64,000 nucleotides of DNA from an uncultured Bacilli bacterium. GTDB taxonomy: Bacteria > Bacillota_I > Bacilli_A > RF39 > UBA660. Made by a program: the position numbers and the translations under genes. The stretch spans positions 184,969 through 248,968 of the forward strand of contig CAKOJJ010000001.1 of the NCBI GenBank assembly GCA_934089275.1, in the 5' to 3' direction. How positions within the stretch are numbered: the first letter of the stretch is position 1; each line of letters begins with the position of its first letter. Shown piece after piece: positions 1 through 8,434 of this stretch. The notes under the pieces are model-generated. The model ran no database searches. It saw only the letters and a list, made by a program, of their open reading frames with translations, and was not told the DNA's origin.

Positions 1-120
1 ATAAACTGAAATCGAAGAAAAAATATCACCTAACACTTGTGTATATATATCAAACATTCTTATTACAAAGCCAAATATTAAACCAATTATAATCATGTTT
101 AAAGGATTAACTTTTTTCAT
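1..120 (-). CDS. Membrane protein, N-terminal 40 residues only (runs off the window)
   Basis: The ATG at 118-120 opens a minus-strand frame that stays open to the window edge, giving 40 residues. A GGTGAT ribosome binding site lies a few bases upstream. The visible part is a short polar start (MKKVNP) followed by a hydrophobic helix of about 15 residues and a second amphipathic stretch, so it is probably an integral membrane protein. The family cannot be recognised from this fragment. It is the next minus-strand gene after the RNA-like intergenic region at 121-714. Confidence 0.55.
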   Translation of the reverse strand, partial: MKKVNPLNMIIIGLIFGFVIRMFDIYTQVLGDIFSSISVY

Positions 121-220
121 ACTATCACCAGCATTATTTTATCATAAATTATCTTATATATTCTTGGTATTTAATTAATGATCACAAAATTTACATCGTG
201 ATTATATTTAATACATGCTA

Positions 221-250
221 TTGAAAACATTTTAAAAAAAATGTTATATT
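221..250 (+). promoter_or_regulatory. Sigma-A-type promoter of a putative small RNA
   Basis: TTGAAA at 221-226 and TATATT at 245-250 are separated by 18 bp. Transcription would start near 257, about 80 bp before a strong terminator, and no open reading frame with a ribosome binding site follows. Confidence 0.5.
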
Positions 251-256
251 CTATTT

Positions 257-339
257 AAGTGAGAAGCAAAGTTTCTTTAGGACGCGATGCTTACCACAAT
301 TGTGTTGTGCACCTTTTTCAAAAGAAAAGGTGCTTTTTT
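257..339 (+). ncRNA. Putative ~80-nt small RNA with its own promoter and terminator
   Basis: A promoter (221-250) and a Rho-independent terminator (309-339) bracket about 80 nt. The body is less AT-rich than its surroundings and contains short self-complementary parts around 266-278 and 295-310. It does not match SRP RNA, tmRNA, 6S RNA or any riboswitch consensus I can recall. A 10-base element at 284-293 is exactly complementary to 505-514 in the same gap. The function is unknown; the call rests on the promoter-terminator pair. Confidence 0.4.
309..339 (+). terminator. Rho-independent terminator
   Basis: GCACCTTTTTC, an AAAA loop and GAAAAGGTGC form a 10-bp stem, followed by six Ts on the plus strand. 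Confidence 0.75.
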
Positions 340-445
340 ATATCTTATATTCCTTTTCTACAAAGAAGATATAATAATATAAAAATTATAATGATTAAAC
401 TTGTTACTAATAGTTCGATTTTAAATGAATGTTTAAACATTATAT

Positions 446-505
446 ATCACTTCCTTACTACAGCTTGTTTGCTGAAAATTCACGTCCTACATGTAAGAAA
501 GTGAT
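446..505. repeat. Long inverted repeat, possible structured RNA
   Basis: ATCACTTCCTTAC (446-458) pairs with GTAAGAAAGTGAT (493-505) over 13 bp with one wobble-type difference. A second hairpin, CAGC-TTGTTT-GCTG, sits inside at 461-474. Nested stems suggest an RNA element. On the minus strand it lies upstream of the truncated membrane protein gene, so a leader role is possible, but I recognise no family and the strand is unproven. Confidence 0.4.
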
Positions 506-688
506 AAGCATCGCATTCGTATTCTCGAGTATTTATTTAAGCACAGTTTTTTTATATCTCAAAACTACAAAATTTTAAATTTGGAGACTCAGATTTTTAA
601 TATTTGTATTGATTTATATGTAAATTGTTAAAATCTGTCAAAAAAAAGCTACCAATTTTTAAGTTTTGTAGTTTTTACACTTTTTTAC

Positions 689-713
689 AAAAAAATTTGC
701 AAATTATTGCAAA
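689..713 (-). terminator. Terminator of the MATE-kinase gene
   Basis: TTTGCAA and TTGCAAA (696-713) form a 7-bp stem directly after the stop codon, with a run of Ts on the minus strand. Confidence 0.6.
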
Positions 714-714
714 T

Positions 715-2691
715 TTATTTATTCAAATTATTAATATAGTCAACTATAATATCTGCAGTTTTTTCTACCCCATATTTATCTACATTCAGCATAATGTCAT
801 AATTGCTGAAGTTTTTCCAATCCGTTCCCGTATAAAATTTGTAATGTTTTTCACGTTCTTTATCAATTTTTTCAATTTCTTTTAAAGCCGTTTTTTCTTT
901 TAAACCATAATAAAGAATTGCACGTTTTTCTTTAGAAGCAGGATCACTATAAAGAAATACTTTCACTAAATCTTTATTCTTTCTTAAAATGTAATCTGCA
1001 CATCTTCCAACAATTACACATGAATCTTTAGAAACACTTTTAATTATTTTTTCTTCGGCTATATAAAGTAAATCCTCATTGTTATTTATATAACTTGATC
1101 CTTTTTTAGTTTGATCAATTGATTCAATATAATCGGCATTCAAACCAGATTTTTTAGAAGCTAAATTTATTATTTCTTTATCATAAAAAGGAATTCCTAA
1201 TTTCTCTGATACAAGTTTTCCAACAAATCTTCCTCCAGAACCATATTCACGAGATATAGTTATTACAACATGTTTTCCGTCATAGTTATTTAAACTATTT
1301 GATTCCAAATTTACTTCTTTACTCTCTTTTATACCAAGTTTCTTATATTCACTTAACAATATAAATAAAGTTATTACAAAACAAATAGCATCAGCTATAC
1401 ATCCCGCATACATGACTCCATATAAACCTTTATTGAATACAAAAGCTAAAATAAGCGATATTGGAATAAGCAATATTATTTGTCTAATAAATGATACTGC
1501 TGTTGATTTAAACACATTTCCGACAGATTGAATAACAATACTAGTTGTCATCTCTAATGCATTTAAACATATTACAAGCAAGAAACTATGACACATTAGT
1601 TCAGCAAATTCCATAAATAGCTCATATGAGGAATCAGATGAACTTATAAATATTGATGCAAGTTCTCTAGGGAATAATATAAATACTATATTGAAAATAA
1701 TTCCTACAATAAAATTAACAATCAATACTTTTCTAATAGTTTCCTTTACACGTTCTTCGTTTCCCGCTCCATAATTAAATCCAATTATTGGTTGAGCACC
1801 TATCGATATACCTAAAACCGTAGAAATGTATAAACTATTTATTTTAGATATTACTCCATAAACTGATAAAGGGATATCTGAACCAAACTTAGTAGAAGCA
1901 CCAAGTTTTGTCATCATATTATTCATAAACACAAAAAGCACTAAAATCGTCATTTGAGTTATAAATGAAGATAATCCTAAAGACAATACTCTTAAAACAT
2001 CTTTATCAATCTTAAAACATTCTTTATTTAATGTCACTGATTTTACTTTAAATAAATATACAAACGCGATTATAAACGATATAACTTGACCTATCACAGT
2101 TGCAATTGCTCCACCTGTAACTCCAAGATGGAAAACAAATATAAAGATTGGATCCAAAATTATATTGATGATAGCTCCAACAACCAACATAACCATTGAA
2201 TACGCAGGTGATCCATCAGCCCTTATAATACTTGACATACTAGAATACATTATCATAAATGGTGCACCAATTATAATAACTCTTCCATAATCAACTGCAT
2301 ACTTATAAACACTTTCTGTACATCCAAAGCAATATACAAGTTTAGGAAGCATTATATATGCAATAACGCTTACAACAACAGAAACAACAAGAGTTAAAGT
2401 TATTGACGAACCAATACTCTTTGCCGCACTCTTTTTATCTCCTTCTCCTAATTTTAATGATAAGTTTGCTGCTGCTCCATTTCCGATAAGTCCAGCTATA
2501 GCATTGAACATAATAACAAGTGGAAATATAACATTAGTTGCTGCATTTCCAAGTGTTCCAACACCCTTCCCAATAAATATTTGATCTACAATATTATAAA
2601 CAGAATTAATAAGCATACTGATAACACAAGGTATTGAAAAAGTTAACAATAGTTTACTAATCCTTTCTTTACCCAAATTTAATTCTTTCAT
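715..2691 (-). CDS. MATE-family efflux transporter fused to a cytidylate-kinase-like domain
   Basis: The 658-aa product has two parts. Residues 1 to about 440 are a multi-helix MATE transporter (start MKELNLGKERISKLL, then about 12 hydrophobic helices), expected to export cationic compounds using an ion gradient. From about residue 455 a soluble domain begins with VVITISREYGSGG, a P-loop-like strand typical of the cytidylate-kinase-like family (Cytidylate_kin2). It continues with VIVGRCADYILR and a basic lid-like helix. MATE proteins are usually about 450 aa, so the extra 200 residues are a true C-terminal fusion in one frame. What the kinase-like domain phosphorylates, if anything, is unknown. 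The gene is followed at once by a terminator and stands alone. Confidence 0.88.
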   Translation of the reverse strand: MKELNLGKERISKLLLTFSIPCVISMLINSVYNIVDQIFIGKGVGTLGNAATNVIFPLVIMFNAIAGLIGNGAAANLSLKLGEGDKKSAAKSIGSSITLTLVVSVVVSVIAYIMLPKLVYCFGCTESVYKYAVDYGRVIIIGAPFMIMYSSMSSIIRADGSPAYSMVMLVVGAIINIILDPIFIFVFHLGVTGGAIATVIGQVISFIIAFVYLFKVKSVTLNKECFKIDKDVLRVLSLGLSSFITQMTILVLFVFMNNMMTKLGASTKFGSDIPLSVYGVISKINSLYISTVLGISIGAQPIIGFNYGAGNEERVKETIRKVLIVNFIVGIIFNIVFILFPRELASIFISSSDSSYELFMEFAELMCHSFLLVICLNALEMTTSIVIQSVGNVFKSTAVSFIRQIILLIPISLILAFVFNKGLYGVMYAGCIADAICFVITLFILLSEYKKLGIKESKEVNLESNSLNNYDGKHVVITISREYGSGGRFVGKLVSEKLGIPFYDKEIINLASKKSGLNADYIESIDQTKKGSSYINNNEDLLYIAEEKIIKSVSKDSCVIVGRCADYILRKNKDLVKVFLYSDPASKEKRAILYYGLKEKTALKEIEKIDKEREKHYKFYTGTDWKNFSNYDIMLNVDKYGVEKTADIIVDYINNLNK

Positions 2692-2734
2692 ATTTTACCT
2701 ACTTTCTTTTTTCGAGCCTTGCTCATTATAGCAC

Positions 2735-2772
2735 AAAAAAAATTCTTGTGTAAGTTTTTTTCAAGAATTTTT
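2735..2772 (-). terminator. Terminator after dgkA
   Basis: AATTCTTG (2741-2748) and CAAGAATT (2762-2769) pair around a loop, and on the minus strand the stem is followed by eight Ts. Confidence 0.6.
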
Positions 2773-2774
2773 TA

Positions 2775-3140
2775 CTAAAATATTTTAGGTATAAAAATTA
2801 TAAATCCAATGATAGAAGAAATAATCGCATTAACTAAAACAGCTCCAGTAGCTATATCTTTAGCTAGTTTAGCATATTGATTTATTTCCTTTGTTACTAA
2901 ATCAACAGTGTTTTCAATTGCTGTATTTATCATTTCACTTCCAATAACTAAAGCAAAACATATAAGACAACTAATCCATTCAAAAGCACTTATCTTGTAT
3001 ATAAAACCAAAACTAATAACAAGCAACATTATTGAAAAATGCACTTTCATATTTCTTTCTTTTAAAAGAACTTCATTTATTCCCAAAAAAGCGCATTTAA
3101 AACTATTAAAAATATTTTTATTTTTCATTTTCTTTTCCAT
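2775..3140 (-). CDS. dgkA: Diacylglycerol/undecaprenol kinase, DgkA family
   Basis: A product of about 121 aa with three membrane helices and the family motifs SEMINTAIENTVDL and KDIATGAVL. In Gram-positive bacteria this family phosphorylates undecaprenol to recycle the lipid carrier of cell-wall synthesis. The frame can begin at a TTG (3143), at ATG 3140 or at ATG 3128; I chose the first ATG. It overlaps the 3' end of the upstream uracil-DNA-glycosylase-like gene by about 23 bp, so the two are probably cotranscribed and coupled. Confidence 0.85.
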   Translation of the reverse strand: MEKKMKNKNIFNSFKCAFLGINEVLLKERNMKVHFSIMLLVISFGFIYKISAFEWISCLICFALVIGSEMINTAIENTVDLVTKEINQYAKLAKDIATGAVLVNAIISSIIGFIIFIPKIF

Positions 3141-3786
3141 CAACTTGATTTATAATCCATTTAATATCTTCAATTGACTTATCCATATTAAATCTACCAT
3201 TTCCAACAGGATAATAAACTGAATAGCAATCAAAATTTTTATTATTAATAGTTTTTACAAATTTTTCTTTTCTACAAAGAGAAACAGATATTTTTCTATT
3301 TAAGACGATTGAACTTACTTGATTTCCAAAAAGAATGATTACTTTAGGATTAACAAGTTCTATTTCTTTTTCCAATAAATGTAGATATTCTTTAAAAACT
3401 TTGTCAGGAAGAGCTCTTGCATCAGTTTGAGTACATTTTCCTAAATTTGTAATAAAATATTTATGTTTTTTTACATTTTCATATACTTCTAAAGCAAAAT
3501 CGTATGTCCATTCATTTCCTTTAATTGATCGAATTTTTTCATAAATATCATCATCTAACAAATCCACATTATGAAAAAGTGTCCATATATTTTTTGTACC
3601 TATCCAAGGAGATTTTAATCCTTTCCATTCCTTACTTGAAGCTATGTTTCTTCGAGTTGGATTCATAAAAACAAAACATACATCTGGATTATCAGTACAC
3701 CCACCAAAATTAATAGAATCAAGTTCTTTATCTCCATACTTATTTTGTAATCTATCATATTCCTGTTTCAATCGTTCTAAGTTCAT
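3118..3786 (-). CDS. Uracil-DNA glycosylase superfamily protein
   Basis: The 222-aa product has the UDG-superfamily layout: an early strand with GGCTDNPDVCFVFMNPT in place of the GEAPG-type first motif, a central ITNLGKCTQTDAR segment, a VIILFGNQV strand and a late VYYPVGNGRFN motif. These fit a family 4/5-like or mismatch-specific glycosylase, but catalytic residues cannot be assigned with certainty. A strong AAGGAGA precedes the ATG. The start overlaps the end of the flippase-like gene by 32 bp and the end overlaps dgkA, so the three form an operon. Confidence 0.65.
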   Translation of the reverse strand: MNLERLKQEYDRLQNKYGDKELDSINFGGCTDNPDVCFVFMNPTRRNIASSKEWKGLKSPWIGTKNIWTLFHNVDLLDDDIYEKIRSIKGNEWTYDFALEVYENVKKHKYFITNLGKCTQTDARALPDKVFKEYLHLLEKEIELVNPKVIILFGNQVSSIVLNRKISVSLCRKEKFVKTINNKNFDCYSVYYPVGNGRFNMDKSIEDIKWIINQVDGKENEK

Positions 3787-4954
3787 ATTCTTTCTCCTTG
3801 CTTTTCTTAAATTTTTTCATATAAATATTTGCTGTTATTAGTTGATAAATGGATGAAACTATCTGACCTAAACTTGTACAAAATGGTGTTGGTAAAAACG
3901 ATGATGCAACTCTTATTCCGCTTGCAACAAATTTGTTAAAAGTCATTTTAATACTTGAATATTCTAATGTTAAAAAACATTTTTTTAAACTATATATTGG
4001 ATAAATTGCTAAATCAAATAGTTCAACAGAAAGATAAATAGCAACTAAATCTAAGTTCAACTCATATTTATTATACATTATTACAAACATCAAAAAAATT
4101 GTCGAATATAAAATGAATAATAAGCAATAAGCATTTTTTAAAGACTTTTTATCATCATACTTATTTTTAGCAAGATCTATTTTAGCAGCTTCTTTTATAG
4201 CAGCAAACGAATCCCATTGACAATCAGTTATAAGAGCAACAAAATTTAAAGCAGCTAAATACTCTACTCCATAAGTTGAAGCATTAGAAAGTCCAAAAAA
4301 ATATATAAAGAAAAATAATACACTATCTAAAGCATCCACAGAATCATATTTTATACTTTTAAATACCCTAAAATCCATTTTAAACTCATTAAATTCTAAT
4401 ATAAACATAATAATTAAATACACAAATATTATCAATAAAACTCCACTAATTATCATCGCTTGATTTTTTGTAATGAGTGAAAAAATTACAAGAGAAATTG
4501 TACTAATTGTATTGAATAAAATAGTATGTATATTAGCCGTAGTATTTTTTTCTTCATAATAAAGTTTTTCTATCATTATTGCAAAAATACCATGAAGACC
4601 CAATTGAGCAATAGAAAACAAACAAAAATTATGATAAACTTGAACATCCATGTGCATAAACGATATGAAACTATCCACATTAATGGCGAATAATCCAAAA
4701 ATCAAAAATGTAAAAAATATTCCTAAAACTAAACCCGACATAACAAAATTTTTATTATTTTCTTTCTCTGCTTGAATATTAGGAGCTACTCCAAAAATAG
4801 ACTTAATCAAAGAATAAACAAATTGCAGAGGATATGTAAGAGAAAAAACATTAATCAAATCTTTATCAACAAGAAGACCTAATAAAAACCATTGAATTAT
4901 CGGCATCAAAGAAAAAAACAAAGAATCAAAACTGATTTTTAAAAGTCTTTTCAT
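3755..4954 (-). CDS. MATE/flippase-like polytopic membrane protein
   Basis: About 399 aa with roughly 11-12 hydrophobic helices and almost no large soluble part. The layout resembles MATE or polysaccharide-flippase (MOP superfamily) proteins, but no diagnostic motif is strong. The frame extends upstream to 4981, but I start at ATG 4954, which has an AGGAG eight bases upstream. It is the first gene of a unit with the glycosylase-like gene and dgkA, and is transcribed divergently from the HTH-CYTH gene. Substrate unknown. Confidence 0.6.
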   Translation of the reverse strand: MKRLLKISFDSLFFSLMPIIQWFLLGLLVDKDLINVFSLTYPLQFVYSLIKSIFGVAPNIQAEKENNKNFVMSGLVLGIFFTFLIFGLFAINVDSFISFMHMDVQVYHNFCLFSIAQLGLHGIFAIMIEKLYYEEKNTTANIHTILFNTISTISLVIFSLITKNQAMIISGVLLIIFVYLIIMFILEFNEFKMDFRVFKSIKYDSVDALDSVLFFFIYFFGLSNASTYGVEYLAALNFVALITDCQWDSFAAIKEAAKIDLAKNKYDDKKSLKNAYCLLFILYSTIFLMFVIMYNKYELNLDLVAIYLSVELFDLAIYPIYSLKKCFLTLEYSSIKMTFNKFVASGIRVASSFLPTPFCTSLGQIVSSIYQLITANIYMKKFKKSKEKEYELRTIETGI

Positions 4955-5051
4955 AACCTCTACTCCTAACCTCATAACCATTATAAGAAGATTATATCAT
5001 AAAGGATACCAAATTACATAGTTTAATTATATAATATAGTTAGAGGTATTT

Positions 5052-5762
5052 ATGGAAACAATTGGAGATCGAATAAAATTGGCAAGGAAAAAATGTGGTT
5101 ACACACAAGATACATTAGCTAAAGCTTTATATTTTTCTGATAAGGCTATTTCAAGTTGGGAAAACAATCGTACTAAACCAGATATAAAAAGTCTTTGTAT
5201 CTTAAGTGAAACTCTAAATACAACAATTGATTATTTGCTATATGGAACTAAACCAAATAATAAAGATGAAATCGAATTAAAATTTCGTGTTACTGATGAT
5301 GAATATTTAAGAATATTAAATGATGTAAAATCAAATTCATCATTTATTGAAAAATTTAAACAAATTGACGAATATTTTATTATGAATAAAGAAAACAGTT
5401 GGCTTAGAATAAGAGAAAATAAAAACAACATCACTTTATCTTTAAAAAAGAAAATCAAAGATAACAAATACTCTAAAAATATAGTTTCTATAGATAATAA
5501 ACAAAATATGTTAGAGATACTTTCCTTCCTTGGCTATAAAAGTTTAGGAATTATAGATAAGGAACGTACAATTTATAAATATTTAGACGATTTTCTTATA
5601 TCTTTTGATATAGTTACCGATTTAGGTAAATTTATTGAATTTAAATCCATAAATTTAGAAAACAATTCTTATGAGAAAATCTTTTCTGTTTGTAAACACT
5701 TCTCTATTAATATAAAAAATATAGAAACAAAGAAATATATCGAATTAAAAGATCATCTATGA
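5052..5762 (+). CDS. XRE-type HTH regulator fused to a CYTH domain
   Basis: The 236-aa product starts with a helix-turn-helix of the XRE/Cro type (about residues 5-62: IKLARKKCGYTQDTLAKAL and KAISSWENNRTKPD). From about residue 72 comes a CYTH-like domain: EIELKFRV provides the N-terminal acidic/basic strand, WLRIRENKNN a basic strand, LSLKKKIK another, and late strands carry FDIVTDLGKFIEF. CYTH proteins bind triphosphates (class IV adenylate cyclase, thiamine triphosphatase, polyphosphate enzymes). An attractive reading is a repressor whose DNA binding answers to a phosphorylated ligand; that is inference. A TATAAT box lies upstream. It is convergent with another CYTH gene. Confidence 0.75.
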   Translation: METIGDRIKLARKKCGYTQDTLAKALYFSDKAISSWENNRTKPDIKSLCILSETLNTTIDYLLYGTKPNNKDEIELKFRVTDDEYLRILNDVKSNSSFIEKFKQIDEYFIMNKENSWLRIRENKNNITLSLKKKIKDNKYSKNIVSIDNKQNMLEILSFLGYKSLGIIDKERTIYKYLDDFLISFDIVTDLGKFIEFKSINLENNSYEKIFSVCKHFSINIKNIETKKYIELKDHL

Positions 5763-5775
5763 GATGACCTTTTTT
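5747..5775. terminator. Shared bidirectional terminator between convergent CYTH genes
   Basis: GATCATC (5751-5757) and GATGACC (5763-5769) pair around TATGA, with As before and six Ts after. The stop codons of both convergent genes lie inside the hairpin, and the two coding regions overlap by six bases. Confidence 0.65.
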
Positions 5776-6884
5776 AGTTCTACAGATGGTCCATCAACTG
5801 ACTTCGCATAATTATCATATTCTTGATTATCACTTACATCTTTTATTGTTTTAATAAATGGTGGAATACTTACTTTTTCTCCATCACTTAAATTAATTTC
5901 TAAATATCCGTATTCTTCATATCTTTCTCCATCAACAAAGACATCTACATACATATAAGTATTTTGATAAGTAAAATATACACGATATTTTCTAATAGTA
6001 GAAGAACCAGGTATTTTAAAATTAATTAATTCATCATAAATTTTTTCTGATATTCTTTTAGAACTTACAAGTATTTTTTCAGCATTATTTTTTTCATAAA
6101 CAGTTAACTCGTATGAAACAGAATCATTTATAGTTGTTTTTCTTAATCTCTTTTCTTCACCTTTAGAACTAACTAAATAACTTTGTTCAATAAATGAAGA
6201 AACTCCATTTTCAAAAAGATAATTTAAATCGCTTTTATTAATATTAATTAAATATTTCCTTTGCTTCTTTATAGTTTTTTTATCAAGTAACTCATTAATA
6301 TAACTTATAACTTCATTTACTTTATCATCCATTTTTTCTTTTGGAGCAACAATTTTAACCTTAGGATGTCCAACCCAGCTTTTTAGAGTTTTCTCGCCTA
6401 ATTCTAATGCAACATCAGCACTTTCACTTCTAGCTTTATTATTTTCTAAAGTATAGAAACTTTTTGCTCCAACCAAATCAATAACTAAATCATATTTATT
6501 TAAAATACTTGAATAACTATTTGGACATACTTGATTTAAAAGATCATTAAAATCTTTATCACCAATATACGCTTTATTATCAATTACTCCACGATCATAG
6601 ATAACTAAAATGTCCTTATCTGGATGATTTTTCGCATATAATTCAATTGCCTTGTCATATATTTGTTCTTTACTAAGTTGTAAAGAAAGCACTAGTTCTT
6701 GAAAATCAAGTAAATCAATCTTATCATCACCGAATGGTTTAATACCTGAATTAATTATCTCTGTTGCTGTCTCACCTACTACAATAACTTTTACTCCAAG
6801 AGATGAATATATATTCACAATACTATTTAAAACAGTTGTTTTTCCACTCCCTGGTCCTCCAGTTAATACAATTTTCTTTTCCAT
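5757..6884 (-). CDS. AAA_28-type NTPase with C-terminal CYTH-like domain
   Basis: The 375-aa product begins with a Walker A motif, LTGGPGSGKTT (residues 6-16), and has VIYDRGVIDNKAY as a Walker-B-like segment near 95; this is the AAA_28 family. From about residue 205 a second domain with KYLININKSDL, KRLRKT, SYELTVYEK and YGYLEINLSDG is consistent with a CYTH (triphosphate-tunnel) fold. Similar AAA_28-CYTH proteins are known, but their reaction is not well defined. It is directly downstream of a histidine phosphatase gene with no gap, suggesting a shared small-molecule phosphate pathway. Confidence 0.72.
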   Translation of the reverse strand: MEKKIVLTGGPGSGKTTVLNSIVNIYSSLGVKVIVVGETATEIINSGIKPFGDDKIDLLDFQELVLSLQLSKEQIYDKAIELYAKNHPDKDILVIYDRGVIDNKAYIGDKDFNDLLNQVCPNSYSSILNKYDLVIDLVGAKSFYTLENNKARSESADVALELGEKTLKSWVGHPKVKIVAPKEKMDDKVNEVISYINELLDKKTIKKQRKYLININKSDLNYLFENGVSSFIEQSYLVSSKGEEKRLRKTTINDSVSYELTVYEKNNAEKILVSSKRISEKIYDELINFKIPGSSTIRKYRVYFTYQNTYMYVDVFVDGERYEEYGYLEINLSDGEKVSIPPFIKTIKDVSDNQEYDNYAKSVDGPSVELKKVIS

Positions 6885-7433
6885 TTAATAAATTCTCCTT
6901 ATCATTTTTTTACTTTTATCAAATTCATGAATACTGGCATGAGTAACTAAAAATTTTTCTTTATCCATATCAAGAGGAATATTAAGTAAATTATAATAAA
7001 TCATATTTATAACCCCTCGATGCGTAACAACTAAAGTATCATCGTCAAAACTATCGATCAAGCTATTTATTCTTTTATACAAATCCTTCAACGATTCACC
7101 TTCTGGATAAATCGTATCGGCACTAACACTTTTAATAAAAGTTTTATCAATTTGTTTTAATTTTTTTCTTTCTAAACCATTATATATACCTTTATTTTGT
7201 TCTCTTAAAGTTTCTAAATAGGTTACATCTTTATTCAAAATATTACCAATAATTAAAGCACTTTCTTTAGCTCTTGCAACATCACTAGAAATTATTCTTT
7301 TGATATTAAGATTATTTTTTATCCAAACTGCCGAATCCTCAATCTGTTTTCTACCATCAGCAGTTAAACTAATGTTGCTCCAACCACCTATATAACTTTC
7401 ATCATCAAGTCCGTGTCTTATAAAATATATCAT
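6885..7433 (-). CDS. Histidine phosphatase (phosphoglycerate-mutase-like)
   Basis: A 182-aa protein with the catalytic RHG motif in MIYFIRHGLDD at the very start and the second histidine in LVVTHRGVINM. The size and the DLYKRINSLIDSF helix fit the small phosphatases of the histidine phosphatase superfamily (cobC/YhfR type). The substrate cannot be told from sequence. The AAA-CYTH gene follows on the next base after the stop codon, so the two are translationally coupled or at least cotranscribed. Confidence 0.82.
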   Translation of the reverse strand: MIYFIRHGLDDESYIGGWSNISLTADGRKQIEDSAVWIKNNLNIKRIISSDVARAKESALIIGNILNKDVTYLETLREQNKGIYNGLERKKLKQIDKTFIKSVSADTIYPEGESLKDLYKRINSLIDSFDDDTLVVTHRGVINMIYYNLLNIPLDMDKEKFLVTHASIHEFDKSKKMIRRIY

Positions 7434-7470
7434 CTCATCACCTCAATTAAACTATATCACGAGAACACAA

Positions 7471-7496
7471 CAAAAAAACTCTACAGTTTGTAGAGT
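7471..7496 (-). terminator. Terminator after the SemiSWEET gene
   Basis: ACTCTAC (7478-7484) and GTAGAGT (7490-7496) pair around AGTTT; on the minus strand a run of seven Ts follows. Confidence 0.7.
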
Positions 7497-7498
7497 CA

Positions 7499-7759
7499 TC
7501 ATTTGTGTCTATAAAGAAGTGTTAAAAACAATATAAGTAAACAAAACGAAAATTCCAAAGTATTTTCAAGCCTTAACATAAATTCATTTGTACAAAGATA
7601 TGCATATAACACGTAAGATAAAGAAGAAATTACCCATAGTATCCAAGACGATACGCTTATATCATCACTTTCTTTAGTTTTAATGAGCTTTATTGCTTGT
7701 GGCAAAAAACTTACTAAAGTACACATAGAAACCGTTCCAAGTAAAATATTTGCTAACAT
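7499..7759 (-). CDS. SemiSWEET sugar transporter (PQ-loop protein)
   Basis: An 86-aa protein with three membrane helices. Helix 1 carries the proline-glutamine signature in SFLPQAIKLIKTKESDDIS, followed by SSWILWVISSLSYVLYA in helix 2. These are the hallmarks of bacterial SemiSWEETs, which work as dimers to move sugars down a gradient. It is separated by 12 bp from the upstream acetyltransferase gene and is followed by a terminator, so it probably ends that transcript. Confidence 0.8.
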   Translation of the reverse strand: MLANILLGTVSMCTLVSFLPQAIKLIKTKESDDISVSSWILWVISSLSYVLYAYLCTNEFMLRLENTLEFSFCLLILFLTLLYRHK

Positions 7760-7771
7760 AATTAAACTCCT

Positions 7772-8374
7772 TTACAACACTTTTTCATATATATAAACAT
7801 CTTCTTTATATGTTTTTCCATTTTCACCGTATGCTTTAGATTCTATCGTCGTTTCATAAATACGTTTACATCCAGTTGCCTCGTAAATATAATAAGAACA
7901 TGAATCATCTGTTAAAATTTGAAGTTTTTTTAAACCATCCTTTTTTGCTAAAGTAAATATATCAGTTAACAATTTTTTACCGATACCTTTACCTCTAGTT
8001 TTTTTATCAAGTATAAGAATAGATAACTCTCCATCAAAATAATTTCTTAGTTTCTCTGGAACATAATCGTATGTTTCATCATATTTTATTAAAGCATCCT
8101 TATCTTTTATTTTTTTGCTTTTATATAATTGCTCTCTAATAAATTTAGCCAATTTTTTTCTAAAGAGATGTTTTCTTGAACCATTTTTAGAATAACCTGC
8201 ATAACCCAAAAGTTTGCCATTCTCACGATAATAAACAAACTTTTCTGTTTCCTCGATTTGTTCTAACAAATAGATAAAAGCACATAATTCATGTGGAGCT
8301 CCAGATTCCGTCGTACCTAAATTCCACTCTTCTACAAGCATACGCACTTGAGCCTTTATATCTTTAAGCAGCAT
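7772..8374 (-). CDS. GNAT-family N-acetyltransferase
   Basis: The 200-aa product shows the GNAT core: LSILILDKKTRGKGIGKKLL contains the acetyl-CoA-binding R/Q-x-x-G-x-G/A loop, and SYYIYEATGCKRI is the usual following motif. The N-terminal half has EWNLGTTESGAPHE and FVYYRENGKLLGYAGY, typical substrate-side strands. The acceptor is unknown. It sits just upstream of the SemiSWEET gene and downstream of the M3 peptidase. Confidence 0.82.
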   Translation of the reverse strand: MLLKDIKAQVRMLVEEWNLGTTESGAPHELCAFIYLLEQIEETEKFVYYRENGKLLGYAGYSKNGSRKHLFRKKLAKFIREQLYKSKKIKDKDALIKYDETYDYVPEKLRNYFDGELSILILDKKTRGKGIGKKLLTDIFTLAKKDGLKKLQILTDDSCSYYIYEATGCKRIYETTIESKAYGENGKTYKEDVYIYEKVL

Positions 8375-8434
8375 ACTATCACCAAAGAAATTATATCACA
8401 TACCTAAAACTTATTTATATTTCTTACATTTGCT

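Larger units (their letters stand above)
121..714. other. 594-bp intergenic region with RNA-like signals, no convincing protein gene
   Basis: This AT-rich gap contains an 81-aa and an 86-aa plus-strand open frame, both without a ribosome binding site or recognisable sequence, so I do not call them genes. It does contain a plus-strand promoter, a compact terminated transcript (about 257-339), a long inverted repeat (446-505), and the terminator of the minus-strand MATE gene (689-713). Confidence 0.6.

Noticed and set aside
257..339. Small RNA as SRP RNA, 6S RNA or c-di-GMP riboswitch
   Set aside because: The conserved SRP tetraloop region, 6S bubble layout and GEMM core sequence are not present.
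259..885. Two plus-strand open frames of 81 and 86 aa
   Set aside because: No ribosome binding site or plausible protein sequence; the first runs through an RNA-like terminator and the second is antisense to the MATE gene.
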